A stretch of 46,951 nt of DNA, taken from NCBI GenBank assembly GCA_009923785.1, contig RFSV01000007.1:1-46951 (forward strand), read 5' to 3'. The notes beneath the pieces are model-generated. The model worked only from the letters and a program-made list of their open reading frames with translations, was not told the DNA's origin and searched no databases. The DNA is from Acidimicrobiia bacterium (GTDB taxonomy: Bacteria; Actinomycetota; Acidimicrobiia; Acidimicrobiales; Ilumatobacteraceae). Both the position numbers and the translations under genes were made by a program. This document shows positions 1 to 8,263 of this stretch, one piece after another; position 1 is the stretch's first letter, and each line of letters opens with the position of its first letter.

Positions 1-426
1 GGTAACGACTACATGGACGACCTCTCGCTCGGCAACTTCGCCGCCTGCGTGGGTTGGTCGGGCGACATCTTGCAGCTACAGGCCGACAATCCGAGCGCTC
101 GCTTCGTGATTCCCGAAGAGGGCGGAACCCTGTGGTGGGACACCATGGTGGTCCCGAAGGGGGCCAAGAACACGGCAGCCGCCGCCAAGTTCATGGACTA
201 CGTGTACGACCCGGTGCAGGCCGCCCAGATCACGGCGTGGGTGCAATACATGTCGCCGGTCAAGGGTGTGCGCGAAGAACTCGCCAAGATCGACCCCGAA
301 CTGGCCGACGATCCGCTGCTCTTCCCCGACGACGCCACTCGGGCTCGCCTCTACGCCTTCGCTGATCTGAGCGACGACGTCGAAGCCGAGTTCGAAGAGG
401 CCTTCTCGGCCATCACCGGGGCCTAG
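1..426 (+). CDS. Spermidine/putrescine-type ABC transporter substrate-binding protein, C-terminal fragment
   Basis: The reading frame is open from base 1 and ends at TAG 424-426, so the gene starts before the window. About 141 residues remain. The segment GNDYMDDLSLGNFAACVGWS, then a run about conserved acidic and aromatic residues and a C-terminal helical part, resembles the end of PotD/PotF-type periplasmic polyamine-binding proteins. Two polyamine-type permeases follow at once (potB-like GTG start 5 bp downstream), which supports the assignment. It would be the extracellular lipoprotein that delivers substrate to the permeases. The N-terminal signal and the ATPase gene are not visible. The actual ligand (putrescine, spermidine or another compound) cannot be told from this fragment. 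Confidence 0.85.
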   Translation, partial: GNDYMDDLSLGNFAACVGWSGDILQLQADNPSARFVIPEEGGTLWWDTMVVPKGAKNTAAAAKFMDYVYDPVQAAQITAWVQYMSPVKGVREELAKIDPELADDPLLFPDDATRARLYAFADLSDDVEAEFEEAFSAITGA

Positions 427-431
427 TCCTC

Positions 432-1508
432 GTGGCCGCTCCGGTCGTGTCGAGGGTGAGGAATCTCACCGGATCCTCGAGCGAGCGGATCGGCCTCACG
501 GGCCTCGTCCTTGTCGGCGTCGCCCTTCTCGCTGTCGGTGCGCGATGGGTCTCCGGGCCCATCGCGCTCGTCGTCCTGGTGTTGGCCGCGCTCGTGGTGG
601 TGGGTTTCATCACCTTGGCCGTTCTCGGCAGTCCTGAAACGAAGCGGGCGCTCTCGCCCTACGGATTGTTGAAACCCGGGTCGTTGTGGCTGGCGATCTT
701 CTACCTCGCTCCTCTGTGGACGCTCCTCAAGATCTCGTTGTCGTCGAAAGAGACGCGCTTCGCCGTCTTTCCCACCTTCTCGTGGGAGTTCAGCAACTAC
801 GGCAAGGCCTTCTCGGATTTCGGACCCCAGTTCACTCGGGCGTTTCTCTATGCCGGAATCGCTACTGCCCTCACGATCCTGATCGGCTACCCGATCGCCT
901 ACGTGATTGCGTTTCGCGGCGGGCGCTTCCGCAACGTGTTGCTCGGACTCGTCGTCATTCCGTTCTTCACGAGTTATCTCATCAGAACGATCGCCTGGAC
1001 GTCGATCCTCGCCGACAGCGGTCCGGCCGTGAAAGTGCTCGACACTCTTCAACTGTCCGGTGTGCTCGAATTCTTGAACATCATGCAGGACGGCAAATTG
1101 ATCAACACGCCTGCCGCGGTGATCGGGGGCCTCACGTACAACTTCTTGCCGTTCATGATTCTGCCGATCTACGTGAGTCTCGAGAAGATCGACGTGCGAC
1201 TCGTCGAAGCCGCTCAAGACCTCTACTCGTCGGCGTCGCGGGCGTTTCGCAAGGTCGTGGTTCCGCTGTCGATTCCGGGCATCTTCGCCGGAACTCTTCT
1301 CACCTTCATCCCGGCGGCCGGTGACTTCGTGAACGCTCAATTCCTCGGCAACCCGAACACGACCATGATCGGCAACTCGATCCAGGATCAGTTCCTTCGT
1401 CAGAACAACTACCCGGTGGCGAGTGCCATGTCGTTCGTCCTCATGGCCATCATCACAGTGTTGGTGATCATCTACAGCCGCTTCTTCGGAACCGAGGACC
1501 TGGCATGA
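432..1508 (+). CDS. potB: Polyamine-type ABC transporter permease (PotB-like)
   Basis: This 358-residue integral membrane protein is a PotB/PotH-type inner-membrane permease. The EAA loop that docks the ATPase is visible around residues 252-275 (VEAAQDLYSSASRAFRKVVV). It starts with GTG 5 bp after the binding protein and ends overlapping the next permease by 4 bp (ATGA), so the three genes form one operon. It is longer than the usual 280-300 residues: roughly the first 85 residues carry two additional hydrophobic segments (about residues 20-36 and 38-60) before the conserved permease core begins near LKPGSLWLAIFYLAPLW. Function as one half of the transmembrane pore is well supported; substrate is inferred from family only. 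Confidence 0.88.
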   Translation: MAAPVVSRVRNLTGSSSERIGLTGLVLVGVALLAVGARWVSGPIALVVLVLAALVVVGFITLAVLGSPETKRALSPYGLLKPGSLWLAIFYLAPLWTLLKISLSSKETRFAVFPTFSWEFSNYGKAFSDFGPQFTRAFLYAGIATALTILIGYPIAYVIAFRGGRFRNVLLGLVVIPFFTSYLIRTIAWTSILADSGPAVKVLDTLQLSGVLEFLNIMQDGKLINTPAAVIGGLTYNFLPFMILPIYVSLEKIDVRLVEAAQDLYSSASRAFRKVVVPLSIPGIFAGTLLTFIPAAGDFVNAQFLGNPNTTMIGNSIQDQFLRQNNYPVASAMSFVLMAIITVLVIIYSRFFGTEDLA

Positions 1509-2326
1509 GCGTGATGACCAAACGAGGTCGCGCCGGACGGGCCGCTCTCAATCTGTTCGCAGCGTTCGGGTTCTTGTATTTGTTCCTGCCGATCGCCTTC
1601 ATCGTGGCCTTTTCGTTCAACGACCCGCAGGGCAAGTTCAACATCGTCTGGAGCAAATTCACTCTCGACAATTGGAAAGAACCTTTCTCCGACCGGGGCC
1701 TGACCGACGCCTTCGTCACCAGCTTGCAGATCGCTGCGGTGTCGACGCTCATCGCCACGGTGCTCGGTTCGATGATCGCTATTGCGCTGTCGCGTTATCG
1801 CTTCAAGGGATCGGCGGCTTACAACTTCTTTCTGGTGCTACCGCTCACCACTCCCGAAATCGTGCTCGGTTCGTCGCTCGCCACACTCTTTCTCGGTCAG
1901 AGCGTGGTCGATTTCGGTTTCACCACGATCGTCATCGCCCACGCCATGTTTCAAGTGAGCTTCGTAGCGCTCACGGTGCGGGCCCGTATTCGCGGATTCG
2001 ACTGGACTCTCGAACAGGCTGCCCAGGACCTCGGAGCGTCACCCGTGCGAACCTTCTGGAAGGTCACCTTCCCGCTGATCCTGCCCGGGATTCTCGCCGC
2101 CTCGTTGTTGGCCTTCGCGCTCTCACTCGACGACTTCATCATCACGTTCTTCAACGCCGGTTCCACGCTCACGTTCCCGTTGCAGATCTTCGGTGCGGCC
2201 CGTGTGCAGTTGCCCCCGCAGATCAACGTGTTGGCGACCGTCATCTTGGTGGTCACCGTTGCCATCATGGGCACCGGTTCGTTCATGGGCGAACGTCGTC
2301 GACGTCGTCTTGGTCAGACTGCCTGA
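1505..2326 (+). CDS. potC: Polyamine-type ABC transporter permease (PotC-like)
   Basis: This 273-residue membrane protein is the second permease of the operon, with ATG inside the stop of the preceding gene. It shows the EAA motif (LEQAAQDLGASPVRTFWKVT) followed by LPGILAASLLAFALSLDDFI, a stretch typical of PotC/PotI proteins. About six transmembrane segments can be seen. It would pair with the PotB-like protein to import the ligand bound by the upstream binding protein. The arginine-rich C-terminal tail lies in the cytoplasm. The gene ends only 4 bp from the end of the convergent sulfatase gene, and no clear hairpin terminator separates them. Confidence 0.9.
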   Translation: MSVMTKRGRAGRAALNLFAAFGFLYLFLPIAFIVAFSFNDPQGKFNIVWSKFTLDNWKEPFSDRGLTDAFVTSLQIAAVSTLIATVLGSMIAIALSRYRFKGSAAYNFFLVLPLTTPEIVLGSSLATLFLGQSVVDFGFTTIVIAHAMFQVSFVALTVRARIRGFDWTLEQAAQDLGASPVRTFWKVTFPLILPGILAASLLAFALSLDDFIITFFNAGSTLTFPLQIFGAARVQLPPQINVLATVILVVTVAIMGTGSFMGERRRRRLGQTA

Positions 2327-2330
2327 TTTC

Positions 2331-4544
2331 TCAATCGCTCGCTTCACCGAGGCGCATGGTGGCCGCAAACGACAGCCCGGCCGACGGCGAACCGCTCTCG
2401 ATGTCGAGGTGATGCAGCGTTCCCGAAAAGATCGCTGGTGAACGATATGAGTCGTCGACTTCGAGTCCGTCATGTCGTCCGACCCAGAGTCCGCCGGCGG
2501 CGGTGGTGACGCCAGGAAACATGAAGAGGCCGTCGTAGCGACCGTGATCGACGTCGATGTCGTCGATCCACAACCTGACGTCGCCGGCCGACATCGTGAC
2601 GGCGACCGAGTGTTCGCCTGGCGCCAACGGCGCGGACGACGTCAGATGAGTGCGGTGGTGTCCGTAGACGACGTCGAATCGAATTCGCCCATCGACGGCG
2701 TGCAATGCCCAGCCTCCTTGGTGATCTCCGAGGGCGCCGAGCACGCCGTGGCAGTCGGAGCCGACCTCGACACGTGCCGCCAGGGTGAAACCTCCGAACA
2801 TGGCCGGCATGCGACTCGCCGCAACGGGTTGTTCCGCTGGTCGGTAGCGGGCCGATTGCGGTAGTGGATACTCGGTGGGGTGGGCGGGATAGCCGGCCGA
2901 TGGATCGAACAACGGGAACACTTGATTGGCTTCCGCCTCCGATGTCCAGAGTGCCTGTAGTTCCGCAAGGAGCTCGGGGTGCTCGGCCGAACGGTCAGTC
3001 GATTCCGAGAAGTCGTTGGTGAGGTCGAACAGTTCCCACATGTCCGTGTCGTAGGTGTGACTGCCGGTGATGTGATCGCGTTCGCCGAAAAGCGGCGACA
3101 CGAAGTTGCTGGTGGCTTTCCAGCCGTCGCGGTAGATCGAACGCGAACCGTGCATCTCGAAGTACTGAGTGGTGCGGACTTCTGGAGCCGACGGGTTGAC
3201 GAACGTCGTGGATGCATCGCGACCGTCGACGCGCTGTTGCTCGATACCGTCGACGACGTCGGGCATCGTGAGACCCAGGCACGACAGAAGCGTGGGCGCT
3301 ACGTCGACAGAATGCAGGAACTGCGAGCGAACGGTTCCGGGCGAGGCGACGCCGGCCGGCCAGCGAACCACCAGCGGGGCGCGCACTCCACCGAGCCACG
3401 AGTAACGCTTCCAGAGGCGGAATGGCGAGTTGCCGGCCCAGGCCCAGCCCCATGGATAGTGGTTGCTGTGATTCGGCCCGCCGATCTCGTCGATCGCCGC
3501 AAGTGCTTCGGCCACCGTCGAGTGGTCGCCGAGCCACGACGCCGCCTCGTTCAGCGTGCCGGATGGACCGCCTTCGCTACTGGTCCCGTTGTCGGACATG
3601 ACGAGCACGATCGTGTCCTCGGAGCGTCCTTGCGCGTCGATCTCGTCGAGGATGCGGCCGATCTGAGCGTCGGTGTGGGTGAGCATGCCGGCGAACACCT
3701 CCATGTAGCGCGCGTACAGGCGTTGCTCGTCGGCCGACAGACCCGACCACTCGGGCACCCACGAAGGACGTGGAGTGAGCACGGTGTCGGAAGGAATCAC
3801 ACCGAGTTCGAGTTGACGTCGATAGGTGCCCTCGCGCAGAGCTTCCCAACCCTCGTCGAACCGTCCGCGGTATGCATCTGACCACTCGCGTGCCACATGG
3901 TGAGGAGCGTGGGCGGCGCCGGTCGCGACCCACAAGAAGAACGGTTTGTCGGGGGCCACGTGGTACTGCGCTCGCAGCATCTCGACTGCTTGGTCGGCCA
4001 AGTCGTCGGTGAGGTGATAGGTGTCGCTCTGTGTGGTGCGGGCTGGCACCTCGATCGGTGTGTTGTCGCGCACGAGTTCGGGTGACCAGTGGTTGGTTTC
4101 GGCGCCGAGGAATCCGTAGTAGCGCTCGAAACCGAGACCGAGAGGCCAGCGATCGAATGGACCGGCGGCCGAGTACTCGGCCTGCGGCGTGAGGTGCCAC
4201 TTGCCGATGCACATGGTGTTGTAGCCGTTGTCGCGCAGGATGCGGGGGAGGGCAGCCGCCGTCTTCGGGAGTCGACCGCTGTAGCCGGGGAGGTCGAAGG
4301 ACGTCTCTTGAGTGGCTCCCACCCCGACGGCGTGATGGTTGCGGCCCGTCATGAGCGTGGCGCGAGTCGACGAGCAGATCGATGTGACGTGAAATCGGTT
4401 GTATCGCAGGCCGTTGGCCGCGAGTCGATCGATGTTCGGTGTGGCGATCGGGGAACCCATACACCCGAGTTGACCGAAGCCCACGTCGTCGAGGACGACG
4501 ACGACGATGTTGGGTGTGCGTTCGGGAGGTTCGGAATACTTCAC
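2331..4544 (-). CDS. Arylsulfatase-type sulfatase with C-terminal LamG-like domain
   Basis: This 737-residue protein is a type I sulfatase. Metal-binding Asp19-Asp20 sit in VVVLDDVGFGQLG, and the formylglycine site is Cys57-Ser-Ser-Thr-Arg61 followed by ATLMTGRNHH. A second metal site appears as VMSDNGTSSEGG. The last ~160 residues look like a concanavalin/LamG-type beta sandwich. The family hydrolyses sulfate esters; Cys57 must be oxidised to formylglycine by a separate enzyme. The usual pattern is C-x-P/A-x-R, so Ser59 is unusual (see findings). No signal peptide is apparent, so it may be cytoplasmic. GTG was chosen as start because a -10 element (TAGTCT) lies 7 nt before it. Substrate is unknown. 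Confidence 0.88.
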   Translation of the reverse strand: MKYSEPPERTPNIVVVVLDDVGFGQLGCMGSPIATPNIDRLAANGLRYNRFHVTSICSSTRATLMTGRNHHAVGVGATQETSFDLPGYSGRLPKTAAALPRILRDNGYNTMCIGKWHLTPQAEYSAAGPFDRWPLGLGFERYYGFLGAETNHWSPELVRDNTPIEVPARTTQSDTYHLTDDLADQAVEMLRAQYHVAPDKPFFLWVATGAAHAPHHVAREWSDAYRGRFDEGWEALREGTYRRQLELGVIPSDTVLTPRPSWVPEWSGLSADEQRLYARYMEVFAGMLTHTDAQIGRILDEIDAQGRSEDTIVLVMSDNGTSSEGGPSGTLNEAASWLGDHSTVAEALAAIDEIGGPNHSNHYPWGWAWAGNSPFRLWKRYSWLGGVRAPLVVRWPAGVASPGTVRSQFLHSVDVAPTLLSCLGLTMPDVVDGIEQQRVDGRDASTTFVNPSAPEVRTTQYFEMHGSRSIYRDGWKATSNFVSPLFGERDHITGSHTYDTDMWELFDLTNDFSESTDRSAEHPELLAELQALWTSEAEANQVFPLFDPSAGYPAHPTEYPLPQSARYRPAEQPVAASRMPAMFGGFTLAARVEVGSDCHGVLGALGDHQGGWALHAVDGRIRFDVVYGHHRTHLTSSAPLAPGEHSVAVTMSAGDVRLWIDDIDVDHGRYDGLFMFPGVTTAAGGLWVGRHDGLEVDDSYRSPAIFSGTLHHLDIESGSPSAGLSFAATMRLGEASD

Positions 4545-4551
4545 GCCCCCG

Positions 4552-4557
4552 AGACTA
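4552..4557 (-). promoter_or_regulatory. Predicted -10 element of sulfatase gene (leaderless)
   Basis: On the minus strand this reads TAGTCT and lies 7 nt before the GTG start, so transcription would begin at or next to the start codon. No -35 consensus is clear. Confidence 0.5.
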
Positions 4558-4610
4558 GGACGTGGTGCTATGAGGCTCCGGGTCCGTGTTCGTGGCCGAC
4601 GTGGTTCGAC

Positions 4611-4616
4611 TATCGT
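4611..4616 (+). promoter_or_regulatory. Predicted -10 element of 2-hydroxyacid dehydrogenase gene
   Basis: TATCGT lies 9 nt before the ATG at 4626. It shares an 80-bp divergent promoter region with the sulfatase. Confidence 0.45.
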
Positions 4617-4625
4617 GAGCGAACC

Positions 4626-5558
4626 ATGTCGAAACCTCCAAGTCCTCGCTCACCTCGCGTGGCAGTCCTTCCCGACACCGCGGTGTCATGGATGCGAGAC
4701 GCAGTCGTCGACGGAGGTGGCGAACTCGTCGACGTCGCCGACACCACCGCCCTCGTCTGGGGAGCGGCACGCGATCCCGAGGGCTTGGCCGCCGTTCTCG
4801 ATGACAATCAGCACCTCGAATGGATCCAACTCCCGTTCGCGGGAGTCGAGGAGTTCGCTCATTTGATCGGTGACGATCGATTGTGGACGTGTGGCAAGGG
4901 TGTCTACGCCGAACCGGTCGCCGAAATGGCCGTCGCCATGGCACTGGCCGGACTTCGCGGCCTCGTGCACTATTCGCGTCAGAGCGGTTGGTCGAGACCG
5001 ATCGGACGCAATTTGATTGGTGCTCGAGTGAGCATTCTCGGCGGTGGCGGAATCACCGAGGAGATCGTGCGCCTGTTGAATCCCTTCGGTTGCCACGTGA
5101 CCGTCGTGCGCAACCGAGTGACCGACATGGAGGGTGTCGACGTCGTCCTCGAGAGCGACCGATTCGTCGATGCACTCCCTGGCGCCGACGTCGTGTTCCT
5201 GGCCTTGCCGCTCACCTCGGAGACTGTGGGAATGATGGGCCGTAGTGAGTTCGAGACGATGGAGTCGCACGCTTGGCTCGTGAATGTCGCGCGTGGCCGG
5301 CACGTGCGCACCGACGATTTGGTGTGGGCGCTCGAGAACGGAGTGATCGGTGGTGCGGCTCTCGACGTGACCGATCCCGAACCGTTGCCGGACGACCACC
5401 GGCTCTGGAGCATGGCGAACTGCATCATCACCCCACATGTCGGCAACACTCCCGAGATGGCGGTGCCGTTGTTGAGCGAACGCATCGCCACGAATGTGCG
5501 CCGATGGATCGCCGGCGACGATCTGATCGGACCGGTCGATCCTGATCTCGGCTATTGA
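4626..5558 (+). CDS. D-isomer-specific 2-hydroxyacid dehydrogenase, NAD-binding
   Basis: The protein has 310 residues, close to the family norm. A Rossmann nucleotide-binding turn is visible as [19 protein letters not shown]. The catalytic triad is present: Arg223 in NVARG, Glu252 in DVTDPEP and His271 in [11 protein letters not shown]. The family reduces 2-keto acids to D-2-hydroxy acids, or the reverse, with NAD(P)H. The exact substrate (glyoxylate, hydroxypyruvate, phosphoglycerate or other) cannot be assigned. A longer open frame runs upstream to 4089 but that part is antisense to the sulfatase; the ATG at 4626 fits the conserved N-terminus and a -10 element just upstream. The stop overlaps the start of the next gene. 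Confidence 0.9.
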   Translation: MSKPPSPRSPRVAVLPDTAVSWMRDAVVDGGGELVDVADTTALVWGAARDPEGLAAVLDDNQHLEWIQLPFAGVEEFAHLIGDDRLWTCGKGVYAEPVAEMAVAMALAGLRGLVHYSRQSGWSRPIGRNLIGARVSILGGGGITEEIVRLLNPFGCHVTVVRNRVTDMEGVDVVLESDRFVDALPGADVVFLALPLTSETVGMMGRSEFETMESHAWLVNVARGRHVRTDDLVWALENGVIGGAALDVTDPEPLPDDHRLWSMANCIITPHVGNTPEMAVPLLSERIATNVRRWIAGDDLIGPVDPDLGY

Positions 5559-6178
5559 TTCCACCTTCGGCTGCGACCGAAGCGACCGTTAGCCTCGCCC
5601 ACATCGGCGCCTACTACGAACGACTCGGGGTTCGACCTCAGGCGACCCAAGCGGAGATCCGCTCGGCCTACCGTGCCCTGGCTCGTCGACATCATCCTGA
5701 TACTCGCGGAGGACGACCGTCTCCTGAGATGGCGGCGATCAACGAGGCGTGGTCGGTGCTCTCGGATCCGGCCCGTCGGGCGCGCTACGACGCCGATCTT
5801 CGTGTCGGAGCCGACGTTCCCGTGTCAAGAGTTCGCGACGACCGTTCGACAACCTCGTACGTGTACGTGCCGTCGGCGACCCCGGCCCGATTCCCGTGGC
5901 GATTCGTTCTGTTTCTCGTGGTGATAGCGACGGCGGCGATCCTCGTTCTCGGGGCACTCACCAATGGGTCGGAGCCGGCTCCTATCGACAACCTGGTGCA
6001 GGTGGGTTCGTGCGTCGACATCGACGATGCGCGCGGCGAAGCCTTCGAGGTGCCGTGCGACGGATTGCACGAAGCCGAAGTGAAGGAGATCGTTCCCTTC
6101 GATGGCGTGTGTTCGACCGGTTTGATCGGATACCGGGATCGCCAGGGGATGGGCAAGGTGTGCGTGGTGGTGAGGTGA
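5555..6178 (+). CDS. Membrane-anchored J-domain protein with extracytoplasmic C-terminal domain
   Basis: The N-terminal J-domain has the HPD motif at residues 47-49 and ends near [13 protein letters not shown] single transmembrane helix follows (about residues 111-130, [20 protein letters not shown]). The last ~70 residues ([20 protein letters not shown], then HEAEV) have three cysteines and recall the septum-formation-type domain of actinobacteria. J-domains stimulate DnaK ATPase; here the partner would be recruited to the membrane. The TTG start overlaps the preceding stop. However, a -10-like TAGCCT at 5590-5595 sits 7 nt before an ATC codon at 5603, exactly where J-domain proteins normally begin, so the true start may be internal. 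Function beyond chaperone recruitment is not known. Confidence 0.75.
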   Translation: MIPPSAATEATVSLAHIGAYYERLGVRPQATQAEIRSAYRALARRHHPDTRGGRPSPEMAAINEAWSVLSDPARRARYDADLRVGADVPVSRVRDDRSTTSYVYVPSATPARFPWRFVLFLVVIATAAILVLGALTNGSEPAPIDNLVQVGSCVDIDDARGEAFEVPCDGLHEAEVKEIVPFDGVCSTGLIGYRDRQGMGKVCVVVR

Positions 6179-6207
6179 CCAGCCCTTGGTAGCGTGCCTG
6201 GTCGCTG

Positions 6208-6284
6208 GGGCGATTAGCTCAGTCGGCTAGAGCGCTACGTTCACACCGTAGAGGTCATCGGTTCGAGCCCGGTATCGCCCACCA
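6208..6284 (+). tRNA. tRNA-Val (anticodon CAC)
   Basis: A complete cloverleaf of 77 nt is visible. The acceptor GGGCGAT pairs with ATCGCCC; the D-arm is GCTC/GAGC; the anticodon stem CTACG/CGTAG encloses TTCACAC, giving anticodon CAC (valine, codon GUG). The T-arm loop is TTCGAGC. The CCA end is encoded. A terminator follows 4 nt later. A -10-like TAGCGT lies at 6190-6195. Confidence 0.97.
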
Positions 6285-6288
6285 GCCA

Positions 6289-6318
6289 CCGCCCGGTCGA
6301 GAGACCGGGCGGTTTTTT
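6289..6318 (+). terminator. Rho-independent terminator after tRNA-Val
   Basis: A perfect 10-bp GC-rich stem (CCGCCCGGTC at 6289-6298 with GACCGGGCGG at 6303-6312), a GAGA tetraloop and six T residues at 6313-6318. It is the only textbook intrinsic terminator I found in the window. Confidence 0.95.
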
Positions 6319-6367
6319 CATGTTCGGCCGCATGCAGCCGGTCGCTGGTCGGTGCGGAGCGGCTGGG

Positions 6368-6373
6368 TACTCT
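6368..6373 (+). promoter_or_regulatory. Predicted -10 element of DUF3499-like gene (leaderless)
   Basis: TACTCT, preceded by GGG, lies 7 nt before the GTG start at 6381. Confidence 0.5.
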
Positions 6374-6380
6374 GTCGGGC

Positions 6381-6980
6381 GTGCGGCAGAGGTGTGAGCG
6401 GATCGGATGCGGGCGTGAGGTGGCCGTCGTGTACGGCACGGTTCCCGGCCGAGACGGATCGCTCACGTTGTGGGTCGACGCGTTTCGTGCCGACGTTTCA
6501 GCATCCCGTGAGCGCGAGATCATGGGTTACGTGTGCCTCGAGCACGGTGAGCGGTTGTCCCCGCCACGTGGATGGCAGATGGACGATCGTCGAGAGAACT
6601 CGCCCCGTCTGTTCAAACCTCAGCCGAATCTCCAGGTGGTGAAAGACAAGCCGTCGCGTTCGCGCCGGGAGAAAGTCGGCGCCATGCCTCGACCGAGTCT
6701 GTTCGCTGAGCCCACGTCTGAGGTCGTCTCCGAACCAGTGGTCGCACCCGAGGTCGCACCCGTGGTCGTCGAACCTGTGGTCGTACCCGAGCCCGTTCCT
6801 CCGGTCGCTGTCGACGAGTCGTACGACATCCCGCGCGAACCTGATCCGACCGGTGACGTCACCGGATCGTGGGAGCCCTTCTTCGATCCTGACGACGACC
6901 TCGACGGCCAGTTGAACGCCACCGGCTCGATGTTGCGAGACGCCTTCCGGTCGCGCCACAACGGCCGACGAAACACCTGA
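6381..6980 (+). CDS. DUF3499-family protein with acidic/proline-rich C-terminal tail
   Basis: This 199-residue protein begins with MRQRCERIGCGREVAVVYG and carries Cys5, Cys10, Cys52 and His55, followed by GERLSPPRGW. That pattern matches DUF3499, a small actinobacterial family probably binding zinc; its role is unknown. The family is usually about 120-130 residues. Here residues ~105-140 form a low-complexity run of V, E and P (EPVVAPEVAPVVVEPVVVPE), after which an acidic segment ends the protein. The first gene after the tRNA terminator, it has its own -10 element and is followed 6 bp later by an SRPBCC gene, so the two are likely co-transcribed. Confidence 0.75.
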   Translation: MRQRCERIGCGREVAVVYGTVPGRDGSLTLWVDAFRADVSASREREIMGYVCLEHGERLSPPRGWQMDDRRENSPRLFKPQPNLQVVKDKPSRSRREKVGAMPRPSLFAEPTSEVVSEPVVAPEVAPVVVEPVVVPEPVPPVAVDESYDIPREPDPTGDVTGSWEPFFDPDDDLDGQLNATGSMLRDAFRSRHNGRRNT

Positions 6981-6986
6981 TCACTC

Positions 6987-7409
6987 ATGGATCTGATCGT
7001 CGAGCACACGCTCGACTCCACAACCGAATCTCTGTTCGCCGTGGTGGCTGATCTGGGTCGTTATCCGGACTGGATGGGTCTCGTGCACTCGGCACAGCTC
7101 GTCGGGGAGGTGACGTGGGAGATCCAACTACGCGCCCGGGTCGGGCCGTTCGCTCGCTCCAAGAAGCTGACCATGGCTCAGACGTCGATGAACGCGCCGA
7201 ACTCGGTCCGCTTCGAGCGTCGTGAATCCGATGGCCGGTCGCACGGAGTCTGGACCCTAGACGTGGACGTCCGTCCCGACGGCGAACAGGTCAAGCTCGT
7301 GATGACTCTGCACTACGGAGGCCGCTTGTGGTCGAGCATCGTCGAGCGGGTTCTGTTCGACGAGATCGAAGCCAGCAAGAAACGACTCGAACTTCTCGTC
7401 GCTTCCTGA
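6987..7409 (+). CDS. SRPBCC (START-like / polyketide cyclase-type) family protein
   Basis: The 140-residue protein fits the SRPBCC fold: an N-terminal strand MDLIVEHTLDSTTESLFAVV, then ADLGRYPDWMGLVHSAQLVG, which is the classical helix-strand entry into the hydrophobic cavity of polyketide-cyclase-like proteins, and a long C-terminal helix. Members bind hydrophobic ligands such as lipids, quinones or polyketides, or act as toxin-like ribosome binders; no specific role can be assigned. It sits 6 bp after the DUF3499 gene and converges on the ABC ATPase gene (14-bp gap). Confidence 0.75.
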   Translation: MDLIVEHTLDSTTESLFAVVADLGRYPDWMGLVHSAQLVGEVTWEIQLRARVGPFARSKKLTMAQTSMNAPNSVRFERRESDGRSHGVWTLDVDVRPDGEQVKLVMTLHYGGRLWSSIVERVLFDEIEASKKRLELLVAS

Positions 7410-7423
7410 AGGTCGCGTGTCGC

Positions 7424-8215
7424 TCAGGCAGCGAACGCCGACATTCGCCCATTGGCACGGCGCTCGACGCGTAAGCGCATGCCGAAGCACTCCGACAAGT
7501 TGTCGGACGTGATCACGTCGTCGAAATGGCCCGACGTCATCACTCGACCGGAGCGCAACAACAGAGCGTGAGTCATTCGCGGCGGCACCTCGTCGAGATG
7601 GTGGGTCACGAGAACGAGAGCTGGTGCCGATCGATCGTCGACGATGTTCGACAAAGTGGCGACGAGCTCTTCGCGTCCGCCGAGATCGAGGCGGGCCGAT
7701 GGCTCGTCGAGCAGAACCACGTCAGGATCGTTCATCAGCGAACGGGCGAGGAGCACGCGTTGTTGCTCGCCCGACGACAGTGATCCGAACGTCCGCTCGG
7801 AGAAATCGCCCACGCCCATTCGTTCGAGGCACTCATGGGCTCGCCGACGGTCGGCATCGTCGTAGGTGTGCCACCACGGTTCGAGAGCGGCATGGCGGGC
7901 CGTCATCACCACGTCACACGCTGCGAGGGCCGGTCGCAGATCGCCCGCCAACGACGCCGATACATAACCGATACGTCGGCGTAAGGTGCGAACATCGGTC
8001 GAACCGAGTGTTTCGCCCACCACCGACACCGAGCCGCGTGTCGGATGGTCGTACATGGCGGCGATTCTCACCAACGTGGTCTTCCCCGAACCGTTGGCGC
8101 CGAGAACGAGCCATCGTTCGTCGGAGTCCACGCGAAGGGACACATTGTCGAGCAGGAGTCTTCCGTCACGTACGACCGAAATGTCCCGCAGATCCAGGGA
8201 AGGAGCAGAAGTCAT
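7424..8215 (-). CDS. Stand-alone ABC transporter ATP-binding protein
   Basis: The 263-residue protein has a complete nucleotide-binding domain: Walker A GANGSGKTT near residue 39, signature LSSGEQQR, Walker B VVLLDEPSARLDL and the H-loop histidine in LVTHH. There is no adjacent permease or binding protein. It resembles the YlmA/ModF-like lone ATPases more than import ATPases with a partner. Role and partner are unknown. ATG at 8215 was chosen; it diverges from the M23 peptidase gene with 48 bp between start codons. Confidence 0.88.
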   Translation of the reverse strand: MTSAPSLDLRDISVVRDGRLLLDNVSLRVDSDERWLVLGANGSGKTTLVRIAAMYDHPTRGSVSVVGETLGSTDVRTLRRRIGYVSASLAGDLRPALAACDVVMTARHAALEPWWHTYDDADRRRAHECLERMGVGDFSERTFGSLSSGEQQRVLLARSLMNDPDVVLLDEPSARLDLGGREELVATLSNIVDDRSAPALVLVTHHLDEVPPRMTHALLLRSGRVMTSGHFDDVITSDNLSECFGMRLRVERRANGRMSAFAA

Positions 8216-8250
8216 CGCCGGGGTGACGGTAACAGAAAGGACGATTTCGG

Positions 8251-8256
8251 TACCCT
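8251..8256 (+). promoter_or_regulatory. Predicted -10 element of M23 peptidase gene (leaderless)
   Basis: TACCCT, preceded by CGG, lies 7 nt before the ATG at 8264. Confidence 0.5.
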
Positions 8257-8263
8257 CATTGCG

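Noticed and set aside
423-1340. A 305-residue minus-strand open frame over the PotB-like gene
   Set aside because: Its composition (Arg, Asp, Glu, His throughout) shows no fold, and the plus-strand permease is certain.
6721-6830. Tandem repeat in the DUF3499-like gene
   Set aside because: The GTCGAACC/GTCGTACC-like units encode a low-complexity Val-Glu-Pro linker without fixed period; it is not a DNA repeat element.
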